45,130 nucleotides of DNA, taken from contig JAKAFL010000031.1 in NCBI GenBank assembly GCA_021817945.1, positions 1 to 45,130 of the forward strand, given 5' to 3'. The translations under genes and the position numbers were made by a program. The notes beneath the pieces are model-generated. The model ran no database searches and had not been told where the DNA came from. It saw only the letters and a program-made list of their open reading frames with translations. Positions 1 through 8,047 of the stretch are shown piece by piece (position 1 is the first letter of the stretch; each line of letters starts with the position of its first letter). The stretch is from a bacterium (GTDB taxonomy: Bacteria; Verrucomicrobiota; Verrucomicrobiia; Limisphaerales; UBA11358).

Positions 1-1
1 C

Positions 2-91
2 ATGACGGACATCCCCAAAGACCTCAACGCATTGCTGGATAAACTCGACGTCATCCAACTCTTCGCCACCACCCCGGATTGGGCTATGTAG
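2..91 (+). CDS. 3' end of an unidentified gene (truncated by window edge)
   Basis: An open frame runs from the left edge to a TAG stop at 89-91 and gives 29 residues ending in TTPDWAM. An ATG lies at position 2, but with no upstream sequence it cannot be told whether this is the true start or an internal Met. The frame ends seven bases before a strong hairpin terminator, which supports its being the end of a real transcription unit. The fragment is too short to assign a family. Confidence 0.4.
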   Translation: MTDIPKDLNALLDKLDVIQLFATTPDWAM

Positions 92-97
92 CCAGAC

Positions 98-132
98 AAA
101 ATCCCCAATACCCACTATTTATTGGGGGTTTT
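98..132. terminator. Rho-independent terminator hairpin, possibly bidirectional
   Basis: The arms 98-110 (AAAATCCCCAATA) and 120-132 (TATTGGGGGTTTT) pair over 13 positions with one G-T wobble and a 9-nt loop. The A-run on the left arm and T-run on the right arm would let it work in both directions. It closes the truncated rightward gene. It could also stop leftward transcripts coming from recF, which ends at 346. The spacer 133-345 contains only the short repeat at 159-198. Confidence 0.75.
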
Positions 133-158
133 GCAAATACGGGGGGAAGTTAGGCTAG

Positions 159-198
159 TCTGGAAGCCGTGCAGCGATGCATTCTTGTGGGATGAATA
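159..198 (+). repeat. Interspersed repeat module Z, copy 1
   Basis: About 40 bp starting GTCTGGAAGCCGTG match 30100-30139 in the same orientation with about 5 differences. It lies in the spacer between the terminator and the end of recF. At the second copy the module precedes repeat modules Y and X, so this may be a remnant of the same composite repeat. Confidence 0.5.
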
Positions 199-345
199 CA
201 CCAATCATCCGAAAACGATTAAGCCGGGCCCAGCGTGAAAGGAATCTTGCAGCCTTCGGCAAACTTCACTGACCCAACCCGAGTTTGCCCGCAAATACCA
301 TACAGACACATCCACTCTGCAAACTTGGCTGTGGTAAATGGGGTT

Positions 346-1416
346 TCAACCCAGGCTGCCTTGGCGCACTTGCCAGCGGTGCAGATCGGCGCCGAGTTCG
401 CGGGGCCAGTTTTCCTCGGTGCAGGTCATGAAAACCTGGCCGCTGCCTTTGCGGGCAAGGTCGAGCAGGGGCAATAGGCCGCTACGCCGTTTTTCATCCA
501 GTTCTCCCATGACGTCGTCTATAAGAAGCACGGGTGGCGACCCATGAATGCCTGAAAGGTATTCGGCCTGGGCCATTTTCAAGGAAATGGCCAGGGTGCG
601 TTTCTGTCCTTCGCTGCCATAGATGGCGGCTTCGTGGCCGTTCTGGAGCATTTGCAGGTCGTCACGGTGGGGACCGACGAGGGTGATGCGCATGATGCGC
701 TCCCGGCTGCGGCTCTGGGCGAGTTCCACGGCAAAATCCGATTTCACGCTGGGCCTGTATTCCAGACGCAAGTCCTCGGCATCATTTGAAATGCGCCGGT
801 AGGCGAGGCGTGCGAGCGGTGAAAAGCGGGGGATCAGTTCGCTCCGGGCTTTCACCACCTCGGTTCCAAGGCGGATCATTTCCTCGGAAAAAACGGCCAG
901 GGCGGATTCATCCTGGGTGCGGCTTTTGAGCAGGGCATTTCGGGATCGAACCGTGTGGAGGTAGCGTTGGAGCAGGGCGAGGTAGCCGGGGTGTGTCTGG
1001 GCGAGAAGCAGGTCCATGAAACGGCGGCGGAACCGGGCGGACCCCTTCACGAGTTGGAGGTCTTCGGTGCAAAAGACAACGGTGCGTAGGACTCCGAGGT
1101 AATCGGCTAGGCTTTTGACTTTCTGGCCGTCCAAGCCCAGCTTGCGTTCGCGGGCGGACCAGTAAATTTTGATGTCATGATTTTCGCGGCCCACGGTGGT
1201 GCCGCCCACAAAATAGCCGCGCGCGCCATGGCGGATCATTTGGGCGCCGCCCACACCGCGGAAGGAGCGCAGGGTGGACATCAGGTAAATGGCCTCAAGG
1301 ATGTTGGTTTTGCCCTGGGCATTATCGCCCAGCAACACATGAAAGCCGGGCTGGAAATCCACGTCCAGACGGGTGTAATTGCGGAAATCCCTGAGTCGTA
1401 AACTGGCCAGATGCAC
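346..1416 (-). CDS. recF: DNA replication/repair protein RecF
   Basis: This 356-residue SMC-like ATPase should bind gapped DNA and help load RecA at single-strand gaps in the cytoplasm. The N-terminus carries a Walker A motif (GDNAQGKT, residues 30-37). The C-terminal half carries the signature region around SEGQKRT and a Walker B/D-loop (LLIDDVMGELDE, about 297-308). The length is normal for RecF. The start codon is GTG (1414-1416), directly before the conserved 'HLASLRLRDFRNY' start. It is the last gene of a leftward series (DUF4202, TPR, esterase, recF) with gaps of 125, 39 and 69 bp, so it may be co-transcribed. The usual dnaA/dnaN/gyrB neighbours are not present. Confidence 0.95.
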   Translation of the reverse strand: MHLASLRLRDFRNYTRLDVDFQPGFHVLLGDNAQGKTNILEAIYLMSTLRSFRGVGGAQMIRHGARGYFVGGTTVGRENHDIKIYWSARERKLGLDGQKVKSLADYLGVLRTVVFCTEDLQLVKGSARFRRRFMDLLLAQTHPGYLALLQRYLHTVRSRNALLKSRTQDESALAVFSEEMIRLGTEVVKARSELIPRFSPLARLAYRRISNDAEDLRLEYRPSVKSDFAVELAQSRSRERIMRITLVGPHRDDLQMLQNGHEAAIYGSEGQKRTLAISLKMAQAEYLSGIHGSPPVLLIDDVMGELDEKRRSGLLPLLDLARKGSGQVFMTCTEENWPRELGADLHRWQVRQGSLG

Positions 1417-1485
1417 GATTCAACAATGAATGGATGCCGGGTTTTGTTCCAGTCTTTTTCGGTGATTCACCCCAGGGTGCCAGGG

Positions 1486-2451
1486 TCAGAGTTTTCGCAG
1501 GAATTCAAAGGTGGCGTCCTTGAACCCGGGTAGCTCGGGTTCATGGGCGTAATCGGGGTACACCATGATGGATTTTTGGGACCGGATTTTATTGTACGCG
1601 GCAAACTGGGTGGAGGGGGGGCAGATGTTATCCATGAGCGTGGCGGCCATGAGGACCTGGCCCTGGATGCGCGGGGCGAGGTGCTGGACATCAATGTAGC
1701 CCAGGCGGGTGAAAACCTGCTCTTCGCGGGCGTGGGTGGGGTCAAAGAGGCGGAAATAGTTGCGCACGTCCTCGTAGGCGTTGGCGGCGAGGTCCATTTC
1801 CCAGACGCGCTGGTAATCGGAGAGGAAAGGGTAAACAGGTGCAACTCGTTTGATTTGGGGCGCGAGGGCGGCGCAGGCCAGGGCCAGGCCGCCGCCTTGG
1901 GAGGCACCCATGGCGCCAATGCGGTCAGGGTCCACCTCGGCAAATCCACTGATAATGCGAACCAGTTGGGCGGTGTCCAGGAAGATTTGCCGGAACAGGA
2001 GTTGGTCCGGGGTGGGGGCGTCCAAACCCCGGATGATCTGTCCGCGATGGGTATTGCCGGTGACTCCGCCGAGGTCCTGGCTCAGGCCGCCCTGGCCGCG
2101 GCAATCCAAAGCCGCCACGGAAAAACCCTCGGCCACCCAGGCAAGTTTATCATACCAATTTCCGGAATTCAGGGAGTACCCGTGGAATTGAACAATGGCG
2201 GGTTTGCGTCCGGACCGGACACGCGGACGCAGGTATTTGGCATGAATCCGACTGCCCCCCACGCCGGTGTAGAACAGGTCGAAACATTCTGCAATATGGC
2301 TTTGGAAAGATGCTGGCACCAATTCCACCGCTGGATCCACCGCCTGCATTTCAGCCAGGCCACGCGCCCAATATTCATCAAAATCCAGCGGGCGCGGATT
2401 GGTTCCCTGGTATTGATACAGTTCAGCGAGGGGCAGATCGAGGGTGGGCAT
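1486..2451 (-). CDS. CE7-type acetyl xylan esterase / cephalosporin-C deacetylase
   Basis: An alpha/beta hydrolase of 321 residues, the typical size for carbohydrate esterase family 7 (Axe1), which removes acetyl groups from short xylo-oligosaccharides and similar small esters. Visible family motifs are RGQ (118-120), the nucleophile elbow GASQGG with Ser184, the acid Asp274 in MDNICPPS, and the HE motif with His303. No signal peptide is seen, so the enzyme is probably cytoplasmic and acts on imported acetylated sugars, as is usual for CE7. It sits 39 bp downstream of the TPR gene and 69 bp upstream of recF. True substrates cannot be read from the sequence. Confidence 0.9.
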   Translation of the reverse strand: MPTLDLPLAELYQYQGTNPRPLDFDEYWARGLAEMQAVDPAVELVPASFQSHIAECFDLFYTGVGGSRIHAKYLRPRVRSGRKPAIVQFHGYSLNSGNWYDKLAWVAEGFSVAALDCRGQGGLSQDLGGVTGNTHRGQIIRGLDAPTPDQLLFRQIFLDTAQLVRIISGFAEVDPDRIGAMGASQGGGLALACAALAPQIKRVAPVYPFLSDYQRVWEMDLAANAYEDVRNYFRLFDPTHAREEQVFTRLGYIDVQHLAPRIQGQVLMAATLMDNICPPSTQFAAYNKIRSQKSIMVYPDYAHEPELPGFKDATFEFLRKL

Positions 2452-2490
2452 GGTGGTTCTTTTGGGTTTTGATTGCTTGCGGGTTCAGGT

Positions 2491-3015
2491 TCAGAGCCTG
2501 GATAATTCCTCCCAAAGAGGCTGGAGATCGGAATCTTCCAGGGCTTGGCATTTGATTTCCTGTTTGCCGGAAAGAAGTGCAGCGTGTTGCAACCAGTTAC
2601 GGGCCTCAGAAAGCCTGCCGGTTTGCGCGCAATAACAGGCCAGGTTATAGGGGATGACCCAGGAGGTTGGAAAAAATTCCATGGCAGGCCTCAGGGCCTC
2701 GAAGGCTTCCTGTGTCCGCTTCATTTCATGGAGCGCGTAACTGCGGTCCACCCATGCCTGCTGTTGGTTTGGGTTTTGCAGAAGGAGATTTCGGGAGACA
2801 TCCACCAGGCCGTCCCAATCCTTGGATGCCATCAACACACGGGCGCGGGTTTTCAGCGCAAGCGGATGAGCCTGGAAAGCCTGCGGCAGTTCCTCCAGTT
2901 CCAATGCGGCGGATTGCACGTCACCGAGGCCCAGCCAGCCTTGGACAGCGTTGATGCGCAACAGGTCCGCCGGGTCGGGAGTGTCCAATTGTAAATCGTC
3001 CGGATCAGGATTCAT
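2491..3015 (-). CDS. Tetratricopeptide-repeat protein
   Basis: A 174-residue protein made of helical repeats with TPR spacing, for example the stretches around 'ALKTRARVLMASKDWDGLVDVSRNLL' (split here by family pattern, about 55-80), 'AWVDRSYALHEMKRTQEAFEAL' and 'YNLACYCAQTGRLSEARNWL'. It has no signal peptide or membrane segment and no second domain, so it is probably a cytoplasmic protein-binding module. It lies between a DUF4202 gene and a CE7 esterase gene in the same direction. The partner is unknown. Confidence 0.8.
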   Translation of the reverse strand: MNPDPDDLQLDTPDPADLLRINAVQGWLGLGDVQSAALELEELPQAFQAHPLALKTRARVLMASKDWDGLVDVSRNLLLQNPNQQQAWVDRSYALHEMKRTQEAFEALRPAMEFFPTSWVIPYNLACYCAQTGRLSEARNWLQHAALLSGKQEIKCQALEDSDLQPLWEELSRL

Positions 3016-3140
3016 GGCGTGGGGAGGGGCAGGGTGAGATGACGGTACGGGTCCTGGCTCCTTTTGTTGAAAGGGTCATTCCCCTGTTCAATGAGAATTT
3101 GTGAAATCGTGTTGAGCATGGGAGCGGGGCAATGCGCGGG

Positions 3141-3743
3141 TCAGGGAGTGGAAGCCCGACCTGGGGATGGGGCCGGTTCCAAGGCGCGCGCCAGAAGGCT
3201 CTGTTCCCTTGGGCCGTACGGTAGCTGCAAGGCGTGGGACCGGCCCGCAGGCGACATTTTCAGCCAGGATTTGCGAAGGGCATTGATCATTTTGTCATCA
3301 TCACTGCGGGCCGCAAGATCGGCAAATTGAAACTGAAGAAAGACAAGGCAGAGGGCGTCCTCGAGGACGGAGGCATTGGGATCGGATGGAAAATTCTTTT
3401 TGAGATTGAGTTCCTGGACCTGACGGATGGTGTCGGGGTCAAAGCCGGATTGTTGAAGAATTTCCCCGGCAATACGGGAGTGGAACACTTTCAAGTCTGC
3501 GCGCCATTTCAAATAACCGGCGCGGGTGGCAGGGTAGGTTTCCCGGGGAATTTCCCAGCGCCGGACGTGCTGGCACCGGGCGGCGAGCAAAAGTGTTTCG
3601 CTGGCATCGGGTTTGAGGCGTTTCACCCAATCCGTGAGGCGCCGGGCGTAGAGCCATTCACGAGGCTGCCCCTGGTCCAGGTTGGGGTCCCGGGCGTTGG
3701 CCTCGTCAAAACGGGCGATTGCGACATCAAAGGAACTTGGCAT
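3141..3743 (-). CDS. DUF4202 family protein
   Basis: A 200-residue soluble protein that I recognise as the DUF4202 family from its pattern: the early 'FDEAN..DP' and 'PREWLYARRLTDWV', then 'LAARCQHVRRWEIPR..YP.TR.GYLKWR'. The conserved H, R and D residues suggest an HD-like or metal-binding helical fold, but the biochemical role is not established. The first 16 residues lead straight into the family core, which supports the start at 3743. A terminator for the upstream ylbF gene lies just before it, so a new promoter is expected between 3744 and 3790. The C-terminal 15 residues are Pro/Ser-rich and unlikely to be folded. Confidence 0.8.
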   Translation of the reverse strand: MPSSFDVAIARFDEANARDPNLDQGQPREWLYARRLTDWVKRLKPDASETLLLAARCQHVRRWEIPRETYPATRAGYLKWRADLKVFHSRIAGEILQQSGFDPDTIRQVQELNLKKNFPSDPNASVLEDALCLVFLQFQFADLAARSDDDKMINALRKSWLKMSPAGRSHALQLPYGPREQSLLARALEPAPSPGRASTP

Positions 3744-3790
3744 CTGATTGGAAACCGGTCCTGAGATTCACCTTGTGAATGCCCACGAAG

Positions 3791-3825
3791 AAAAAACGGG
3801 GCTGCCCATTAAAAGCAGACCCCGT
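3791..3825 (-). terminator. Rho-independent terminator of the ylbF gene
   Basis: Read on the minus strand, ACGGGGTCTGC (3825-3815) pairs with GCAGCCCCGT (3805-3796), with one bulged base and a 9-nt loop, followed directly by a run of T. It begins about 20 bp after the ylbF stop codon and separates this gene from the DUF4202 gene further along. Confidence 0.85.
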
Positions 3826-3845
3826 GATTTTGAGTCCCAAAGGCA

Positions 3846-4247
3846 TCAATGGCCGTGACAACCGCAACCATGACCGCAGGAGCCTTCCTCGAGGTCTTCG
3901 GGGCCGGGGAGGCGCCCGAGTTCGATGGTTTTGGAAATTTTACGTTTGATGGACTTTTCCAGGGTGTGCATGGCTTCCTGGGCATCGAGAAAGCTGGTCG
4001 CCACAGGGTTCTTAAGCAAGGCATCCCGATCGCTCTCGAAATCGGCTATTTCAGCAGGCTCCAGTTTTTGCCCGTTGTGTTGCTTTTCCTGAAGGGATTG
4101 CCCCTTGCTCATGAGCGCCTCGTATTGGCCCCGGGTGCTGGAATCGGCCATGAAGGTGTCCATTTGCTTGCGAATCCCGCCGGAATTCAACTCTTCCAGG
4201 ATGGCTTCGCAAAGTTCGGTGGTTTTGGATTCAACTTTTGTCGGCAT
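3846..4247 (-). CDS. YlbF/YmcA family protein with Cys/His-rich C-terminal tail
   Basis: A 133-residue, mostly helical protein. The middle, with the 'F..D...LLKNPVATSFLDAQEAMHTLEKSI' pattern, matches the YlbF/YmcA (com_ylbF) family. In Bacillus subtilis, YlbF, YmcA and YaaT form a complex that binds Fe-S clusters and affects mRNA processing. Here the last 12 residues read GSCGHGCGCHGH, giving three Cys and three His, a likely metal or Fe-S ligand set. It is a single-gene unit: a hairpin terminator follows, and MITE copy A lies 69 bp upstream of the start. Family assignment is by eye; the role of the tail is inferred. Confidence 0.75.
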   Translation of the reverse strand: MPTKVESKTTELCEAILEELNSGGIRKQMDTFMADSSTRGQYEALMSKGQSLQEKQHNGQKLEPAEIADFESDRDALLKNPVATSFLDAQEAMHTLEKSIKRKISKTIELGRLPGPEDLEEGSCGHGCGCHGH

Positions 4248-4316
4248 AAATCAATTAGTAAAAGGGTATCATGAATGGGGCCAAAAGCAAGCAAGCCACG
4301 ATGGAATTTTCGGACC

Positions 4317-4946
4317 GGGGCGCATCTCAGTTTTTAGGCTGGTGAAATTTACGTGGAAGGAGAGCGAAGGGTCGGTTTTGGGTTTGTGTTTGACCATGTG
4401 GAGCATGTGCAAGCCCAACGAGGGGTGGATATTCCCCCCAATTCTGCATGGGTTGGATGCCTTGTATGTGCCGCCCTTACGGGGCTCGGAATGATTTTTG
4501 GAGATTGGATTTCTACGAATAGGTCGCCCCTCTGGAGCTGGGGGCAAATTGCCCGTTTCCGAAAGATCAGTGCCACCCCTCCCCGGCCCTCCCCATCAAT
4601 GGGATTGATGGAGAGGGAGAAAGAGGCGGTGGGTTCAATAGGGTTTTAAACCATTTTGAAGGTCGAAGGTAATCGCCCTTTCAAGCGCACGCAACCGCCC
4701 TGCGCCTCTGGTTTCCTCGCCCCGCCAGCGGAGCGCGGGGAGAGGATTAAGGAGAGGGGAGATCGCAAACAGCCAGCGCGATATATGAACAATCTCATTT
4801 TCTGAAAGCTCGGCGCCACCCCTCCCCAGTCCCCGCCACCCATGGAGGTTGATGGGGAGGGAGAGCGGAGCAGTTGGTTTGTGGAGGCTTATAAAAATTC
4901 AAACGCGGAGGCTGAGGGGAACTCTCCCAAAAACTGAGACGCGCCC
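4317..4946 (+). mobile_element. MITE copy A (630 bp, non-coding, with terminal inverted repeats)
   Basis: The element starts GGGGCGCATCTCAG and ends CTGAGACGCGCCC. The ends form inverted repeats matching at 19 of 21 positions. It is flanked by a perfect 8-bp direct repeat, TTCGGACC, at 4309-4316 and 4947-4954, the expected target-site duplication. Copy B (23501-24129) is the same sequence inverted, at roughly 85-90% identity by eye. The interior has two related modules (about 4552-4645 and 4796-4905), both starting with a TTTCyGAAAG..C.CCACCCCTCCCC pattern, and a perfect small palindrome CCATCAAT-GGG-ATTGATGG near 4594-4612. It fills most of the gap 4248-5004 between ylbF and the helicase gene. 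No transposase is encoded, so it would have to be moved by an enzyme supplied elsewhere. Confidence 0.85.
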
Positions 4947-5004
4947 TTCGGACCATCCGGGAATTCGGATCAGGAAAGAAAATAAGTCTTCAGAAGATGG
5001 CAGG

Positions 5005-7008
5005 TCAGCGCAGTCTCCATTCATTGATGAGAGAGCCTGGTATTTCCGATAGAAAACGGGAGGGGGACTGAAAACCATGTGAATCCGGGCTGCCGAAGCC
5101 GCCGCGAATCAGGGGGTGACAGAGATAAAGCTCATCCTTGGCGCGGGTCACCGCCACATAAAAAAGCCGCCGTTCCTCCTCCTCTCCTTCCAGGTCTTCC
5201 GTGGAATGTTTTGAAGGAAAAAGACCCTCGCAAAGCATGATCACAAAAACGTGATTGAATTCCAGGCCCTTGGCTTGGTGAATGGTGGAGAGGAGCAGCT
5301 TGTCCATGCCATCGTCAGCCTTGCGGTTGCTCTCGGCTTCCACATTGGTGAGCAGGGCCAGTTGGGTAAGAAACTCCTCGACGGAGCCGAAATCGAAGGC
5401 GAATTCGGAGAGTTGCTGGATGTCATCGAGGCGGCGTTCAAATCGGTCATGGTTTTCCCGGAGATAATCCTTGTAGCCGGCATCCATCACCAGGCGCAGC
5501 ATTTGAGAGGCGCTTTTGCGGGAGTCCGGTGCATCCAGTTGAGCCATGGTGGCGGTGAATTGGGCCCAGGCCACGGTTGATTTTTTGGGGACGGACAGGG
5601 CGCAGGCTTGGAGGGATTTTGCCAGGGCCTGGGGACCCGGGGCGGCCCTGTGTGAGGCGTCAAAACGCTGCCATAATTTGTCGGCGCTTTTGGCGCCCAC
5701 GCCGGGGAGAATCAGGGCGAGGCGTTTGAAGGAGATTTCGTCCCGCGGATTGATGGCCAATTTGAGGTATGCGGTGACATCCTTGATGTGGGCCTGTTCA
5801 AAGAACCGGATGCCGCTGGTGATGGCGAAGGGTATCTGGCGGCGCGTGAGTTCAAGCTGGAGTTCCAAGGCATGGAAATGGGACCGGTACAAGACGGCCA
5901 TGTTGCCCGGGCTGGCTCCCTCCTCGGCCAATTCGCTGACGCGTTGGGCCACAAATGCGGCCTGCTGGCCGGCATCGGTGCAAGCCACCAGGGCGGGTTT
6001 CAGGCCGGATTTGCGCGCCGGAGCCAGGAGCTTGGCAAATTGCCGCGTGTTGGCCGCAATGGCGGCGTTTGCCACCGCCAGTATCTCCGGGGTGCTGCGG
6101 TAATTGGTTTCGATTTTATAAACCGTGGCGCGGGGATACCGGCGCGGAAAATCCATGATGTTGGCGAAGTTTGCGCCGCGCCAGGCGTAGATGCTCTGGG
6201 CATCGTCCCCCACCACCATGACGTTGCCATGGCGGGAGGCGAGGAGATCCACCAGATCACTTTGCAGGCGATTGGTGTCCTGGTACTCGTCCACCAGGAT
6301 GAATTGGAACCGGCGCTGGTAGAATTCCGCAATGTCAGGGTTTTCACGGAACAACGCGAGCCAGAGAACCAGCAGGTCATCAAAATCCATGCTGTTGGCC
6401 GATTTTTTTCGGGCAATGTAAGTCTGGTGCAGAAGCTGGACAAGGTCGGCCTTGTCCTCGAAATCCTGGTAGCGGGATTGCAACAGCGCGGGAATCTCCT
6501 GGCAGGTGCTTCCCGCCATCGAAAAAATTTCCGCCAGGACATCCGCCTTGGGACAGTGGGGGTCCTTGGCATCCACATTGTGCTGGGCCAGGCAAAGTTT
6601 GATCAAGTCACCGGCGTCGTCGCGGTCCAGAATGGTGAAATCGCGGGCGTAGCCAATGTTTTGCGGGTGGCTGCGAAGGATCCTGGCGCCGATGGAGTGG
6701 AAGGTGCCGCCCCAGAGCGCGCGCAACTCCTGGCCGAGCAAGTTGCTGACCCGGTGCATCATTTCCCCTGCGGCCTTGTTGGTGAAGGTGAGGAGCAGAA
6801 TGCGTTCAGGCGGGATTCCCTGCTCCAGCAAGTAGGCCACGCGATAGGTCAGGGTGCGGGTCTTTCCAGATCCCGCCCCGGCGATGACCAGGGAGGGACC
6901 GGGCGGAGCAGTGACGGCGGCGTATTGTTGCTCGTTTAATTCCGCGGCGTAATCCAGGTTCAGATGAATTTCCCGGCCGAACGGTTTGAGGATGTATTCT
7001 TGCGACAT
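5005..7008 (-). CDS. UvrD/Rep/PcrA-type superfamily 1 DNA helicase
   Basis: A 667-residue ATP-dependent 3'-5' DNA helicase for repair and replication restart. In order: Q-motif region (LNEQQ, 25-29), Walker A (AGAGSGKT, 43-50), motif Ia (LTFTNKAAGEM, 73-83), motif II DEYQDTN (240-246), motif III QSIYAWRGA (271-279), motif IV NYRS, motif V STIHQAKGLEF and motif VI RRLFYVAVTRA. It is somewhat shorter than E. coli UvrD or PcrA (about 720) and lacks their extended C-terminal tail, so it cannot be assigned firmly to UvrD, Rep or PcrA. MITE A lies 58 bp past its stop and MITE C lies 90 bp before its start, in the same orientation. Confidence 0.93.
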   Translation of the reverse strand: MSQEYILKPFGREIHLNLDYAAELNEQQYAAVTAPPGPSLVIAGAGSGKTRTLTYRVAYLLEQGIPPERILLLTFTNKAAGEMMHRVSNLLGQELRALWGGTFHSIGARILRSHPQNIGYARDFTILDRDDAGDLIKLCLAQHNVDAKDPHCPKADVLAEIFSMAGSTCQEIPALLQSRYQDFEDKADLVQLLHQTYIARKKSANSMDFDDLLVLWLALFRENPDIAEFYQRRFQFILVDEYQDTNRLQSDLVDLLASRHGNVMVVGDDAQSIYAWRGANFANIMDFPRRYPRATVYKIETNYRSTPEILAVANAAIAANTRQFAKLLAPARKSGLKPALVACTDAGQQAAFVAQRVSELAEEGASPGNMAVLYRSHFHALELQLELTRRQIPFAITSGIRFFEQAHIKDVTAYLKLAINPRDEISFKRLALILPGVGAKSADKLWQRFDASHRAAPGPQALAKSLQACALSVPKKSTVAWAQFTATMAQLDAPDSRKSASQMLRLVMDAGYKDYLRENHDRFERRLDDIQQLSEFAFDFGSVEEFLTQLALLTNVEAESNRKADDGMDKLLLSTIHQAKGLEFNHVFVIMLCEGLFPSKHSTEDLEGEEEERRLFYVAVTRAKDELYLCHPLIRGGFGSPDSHGFQSPSRFLSEIPGSLINEWRLR

Positions 7009-7098
7009 CGTTATCCATTGTCACGGTATTGGAGGCGGACGGATAGAAAAATCAAGCCCCAGTCCAGACAAAAGAGGCGGGCATAATGTCATGAAAAT

Positions 7099-7345
7099 GG
7101 GGCACATCTTGATTTTTAGGGAGCTTGTCTGAAAAGCGGGAAAGGTGCTGCGGCTGGAGAACGGATCGCCAGAGAGGATGCTTATTTTAAGAGCATTCAA
7201 CAACCCACCGCCTCTGGTTTCCTTGCCCCGCCAGCGGAGAGCGGGGAGAGGTTTAGGGAGAGGGAGAAAGAAGCGGTGGGTCCAATAGAGTTTTTAAATC
7301 ATTTCGAGCGCTGAGAGCGACCCGCCCAGAGACCGGGATGCGCCA
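7099..7345 (+). mobile_element. MITE copy C (247 bp, internally rearranged)
   Basis: The left end GGGGCACATCTTGATTTTTAGG matches the left end of copies A and B, and the right end GGGATGCGCC is its inverted counterpart, though more decayed. Flanks are ATGAAAAT (7091-7098) and ATGAAAAA (7346-7353), a 7-of-8 match as expected for an old target-site duplication. The inside keeps the 'CCTCTGGTTTCC..GCCCCGCCAGCGG' block followed by the 'GAGAGGGAGAAAG.GGCGGTGGG' block. In A and B these are in the opposite order and about 55 bp apart. It occupies the spacer between the divergent helicase (start 7008) and PfpI-like (start 7407) genes. Confidence 0.75.
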
Positions 7346-7406
7346 ATGAAAAAATGCGGGAATATTCCAGCTTTGCCATGCGGGGAGGGAAGGGGCACAA
7401 TCGAGC

Positions 7407-7934
7407 ATGGCTAAAAATAAATCCGTTCTGGCATTTCTGGATGACGTTTATGAGGACCTGGAGCTTTGGTATCCCAAATTGCGGCTGGAGGAAAATGGCT
7501 ATAAGCTCGTTTGCGCCTCGCCAACCCTGGGGGTTTTCACGGGAAAACACGGATACCCTGCGGCGGCTGATATTTTGTTGCAGGAAGCCCGATGCACGGA
7601 TTTTTGCGGGCTGTTGGTGCCTGGCGGATTCATGCCGGACAAGTTGCGCAGGGATCCGAAAGTGCTGGAACTGACCCGGGAATTTTTTGAAAGCGGCAAA
7701 ATGGTGGCCTTTATATGTCATGGAGGATGGATTCCAATTTCTGCAAAGATTCTAAGAGGGAAAAAGGTTACCGGTTCATTGGGCATCAAGGATGATCTGG
7801 AGAATGCGGGAGGGGTCTGGGTGAATGAGGCGGTGGTGGAAGATGGGAACTTGATCTCCAGCCGCACCCCCAGGGACCTGGCAGCTTTTGGAGTTTCCAT
7901 GGTGAACTACTTAAACCGGTGGCAGAAAAGCTGA
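7407..7934 (+). CDS. DJ-1/PfpI family protein
   Basis: A 175-residue cytoplasmic protein of the DJ-1/PfpI superfamily, the group of YhbO, PfpI and related glyoxalase/deglycase-like or stress proteins. The nucleophile is Cys104 in AFICHGGW, followed by His105. The earlier 'DLELWYPKLRLEENGY' helix supplies the usual acidic residue, and 'CGLLVPGG' matches the strand before the PGG turn. The length is typical. The start fits the family and sits 61 bp after MITE C, so the promoter must lie in a short spacer or inside the MITE. The exact activity (glyoxalase, protease or chaperone) cannot be decided from sequence. Confidence 0.88.
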   Translation: MAKNKSVLAFLDDVYEDLELWYPKLRLEENGYKLVCASPTLGVFTGKHGYPAAADILLQEARCTDFCGLLVPGGFMPDKLRRDPKVLELTREFFESGKMVAFICHGGWIPISAKILRGKKVTGSLGIKDDLENAGGVWVNEAVVEDGNLISSRTPRDLAAFGVSMVNYLNRWQKS

Positions 7935-8047
7935 CGGTCGGCCCCAAAAACTGCGCCAAGGGAATGTCCCAATAGACGTTGACCATCAGTTGCCTCCGCA
8001 AAGCAAATTTAATTTCAACGACCCTTTGTGCGGGTTTTGTTTGAATT

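Noticed and set aside
1543..2472. 309-residue plus-strand open frame
   Set aside because: Antisense to the CE7 esterase, which has a complete catalytic triad on the other strand.
4269..4547. 92-residue minus-strand frame inside MITE A, with a 73-residue match to a frame in MITE B (23810-24226)
   Set aside because: The match follows from the repeat itself. About 12 of 73 residues differ, and nearly all the nucleotide differences that fall in codons change the amino acid, so there is no sign of selection on a protein. The opposite strand is equally open.
5788..6939. 383-residue plus-strand open frame
   Set aside because: It lies fully antisense to the helicase gene, whose motifs are unmistakable. 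It shows no family pattern and is explained by GC-rich codon use.
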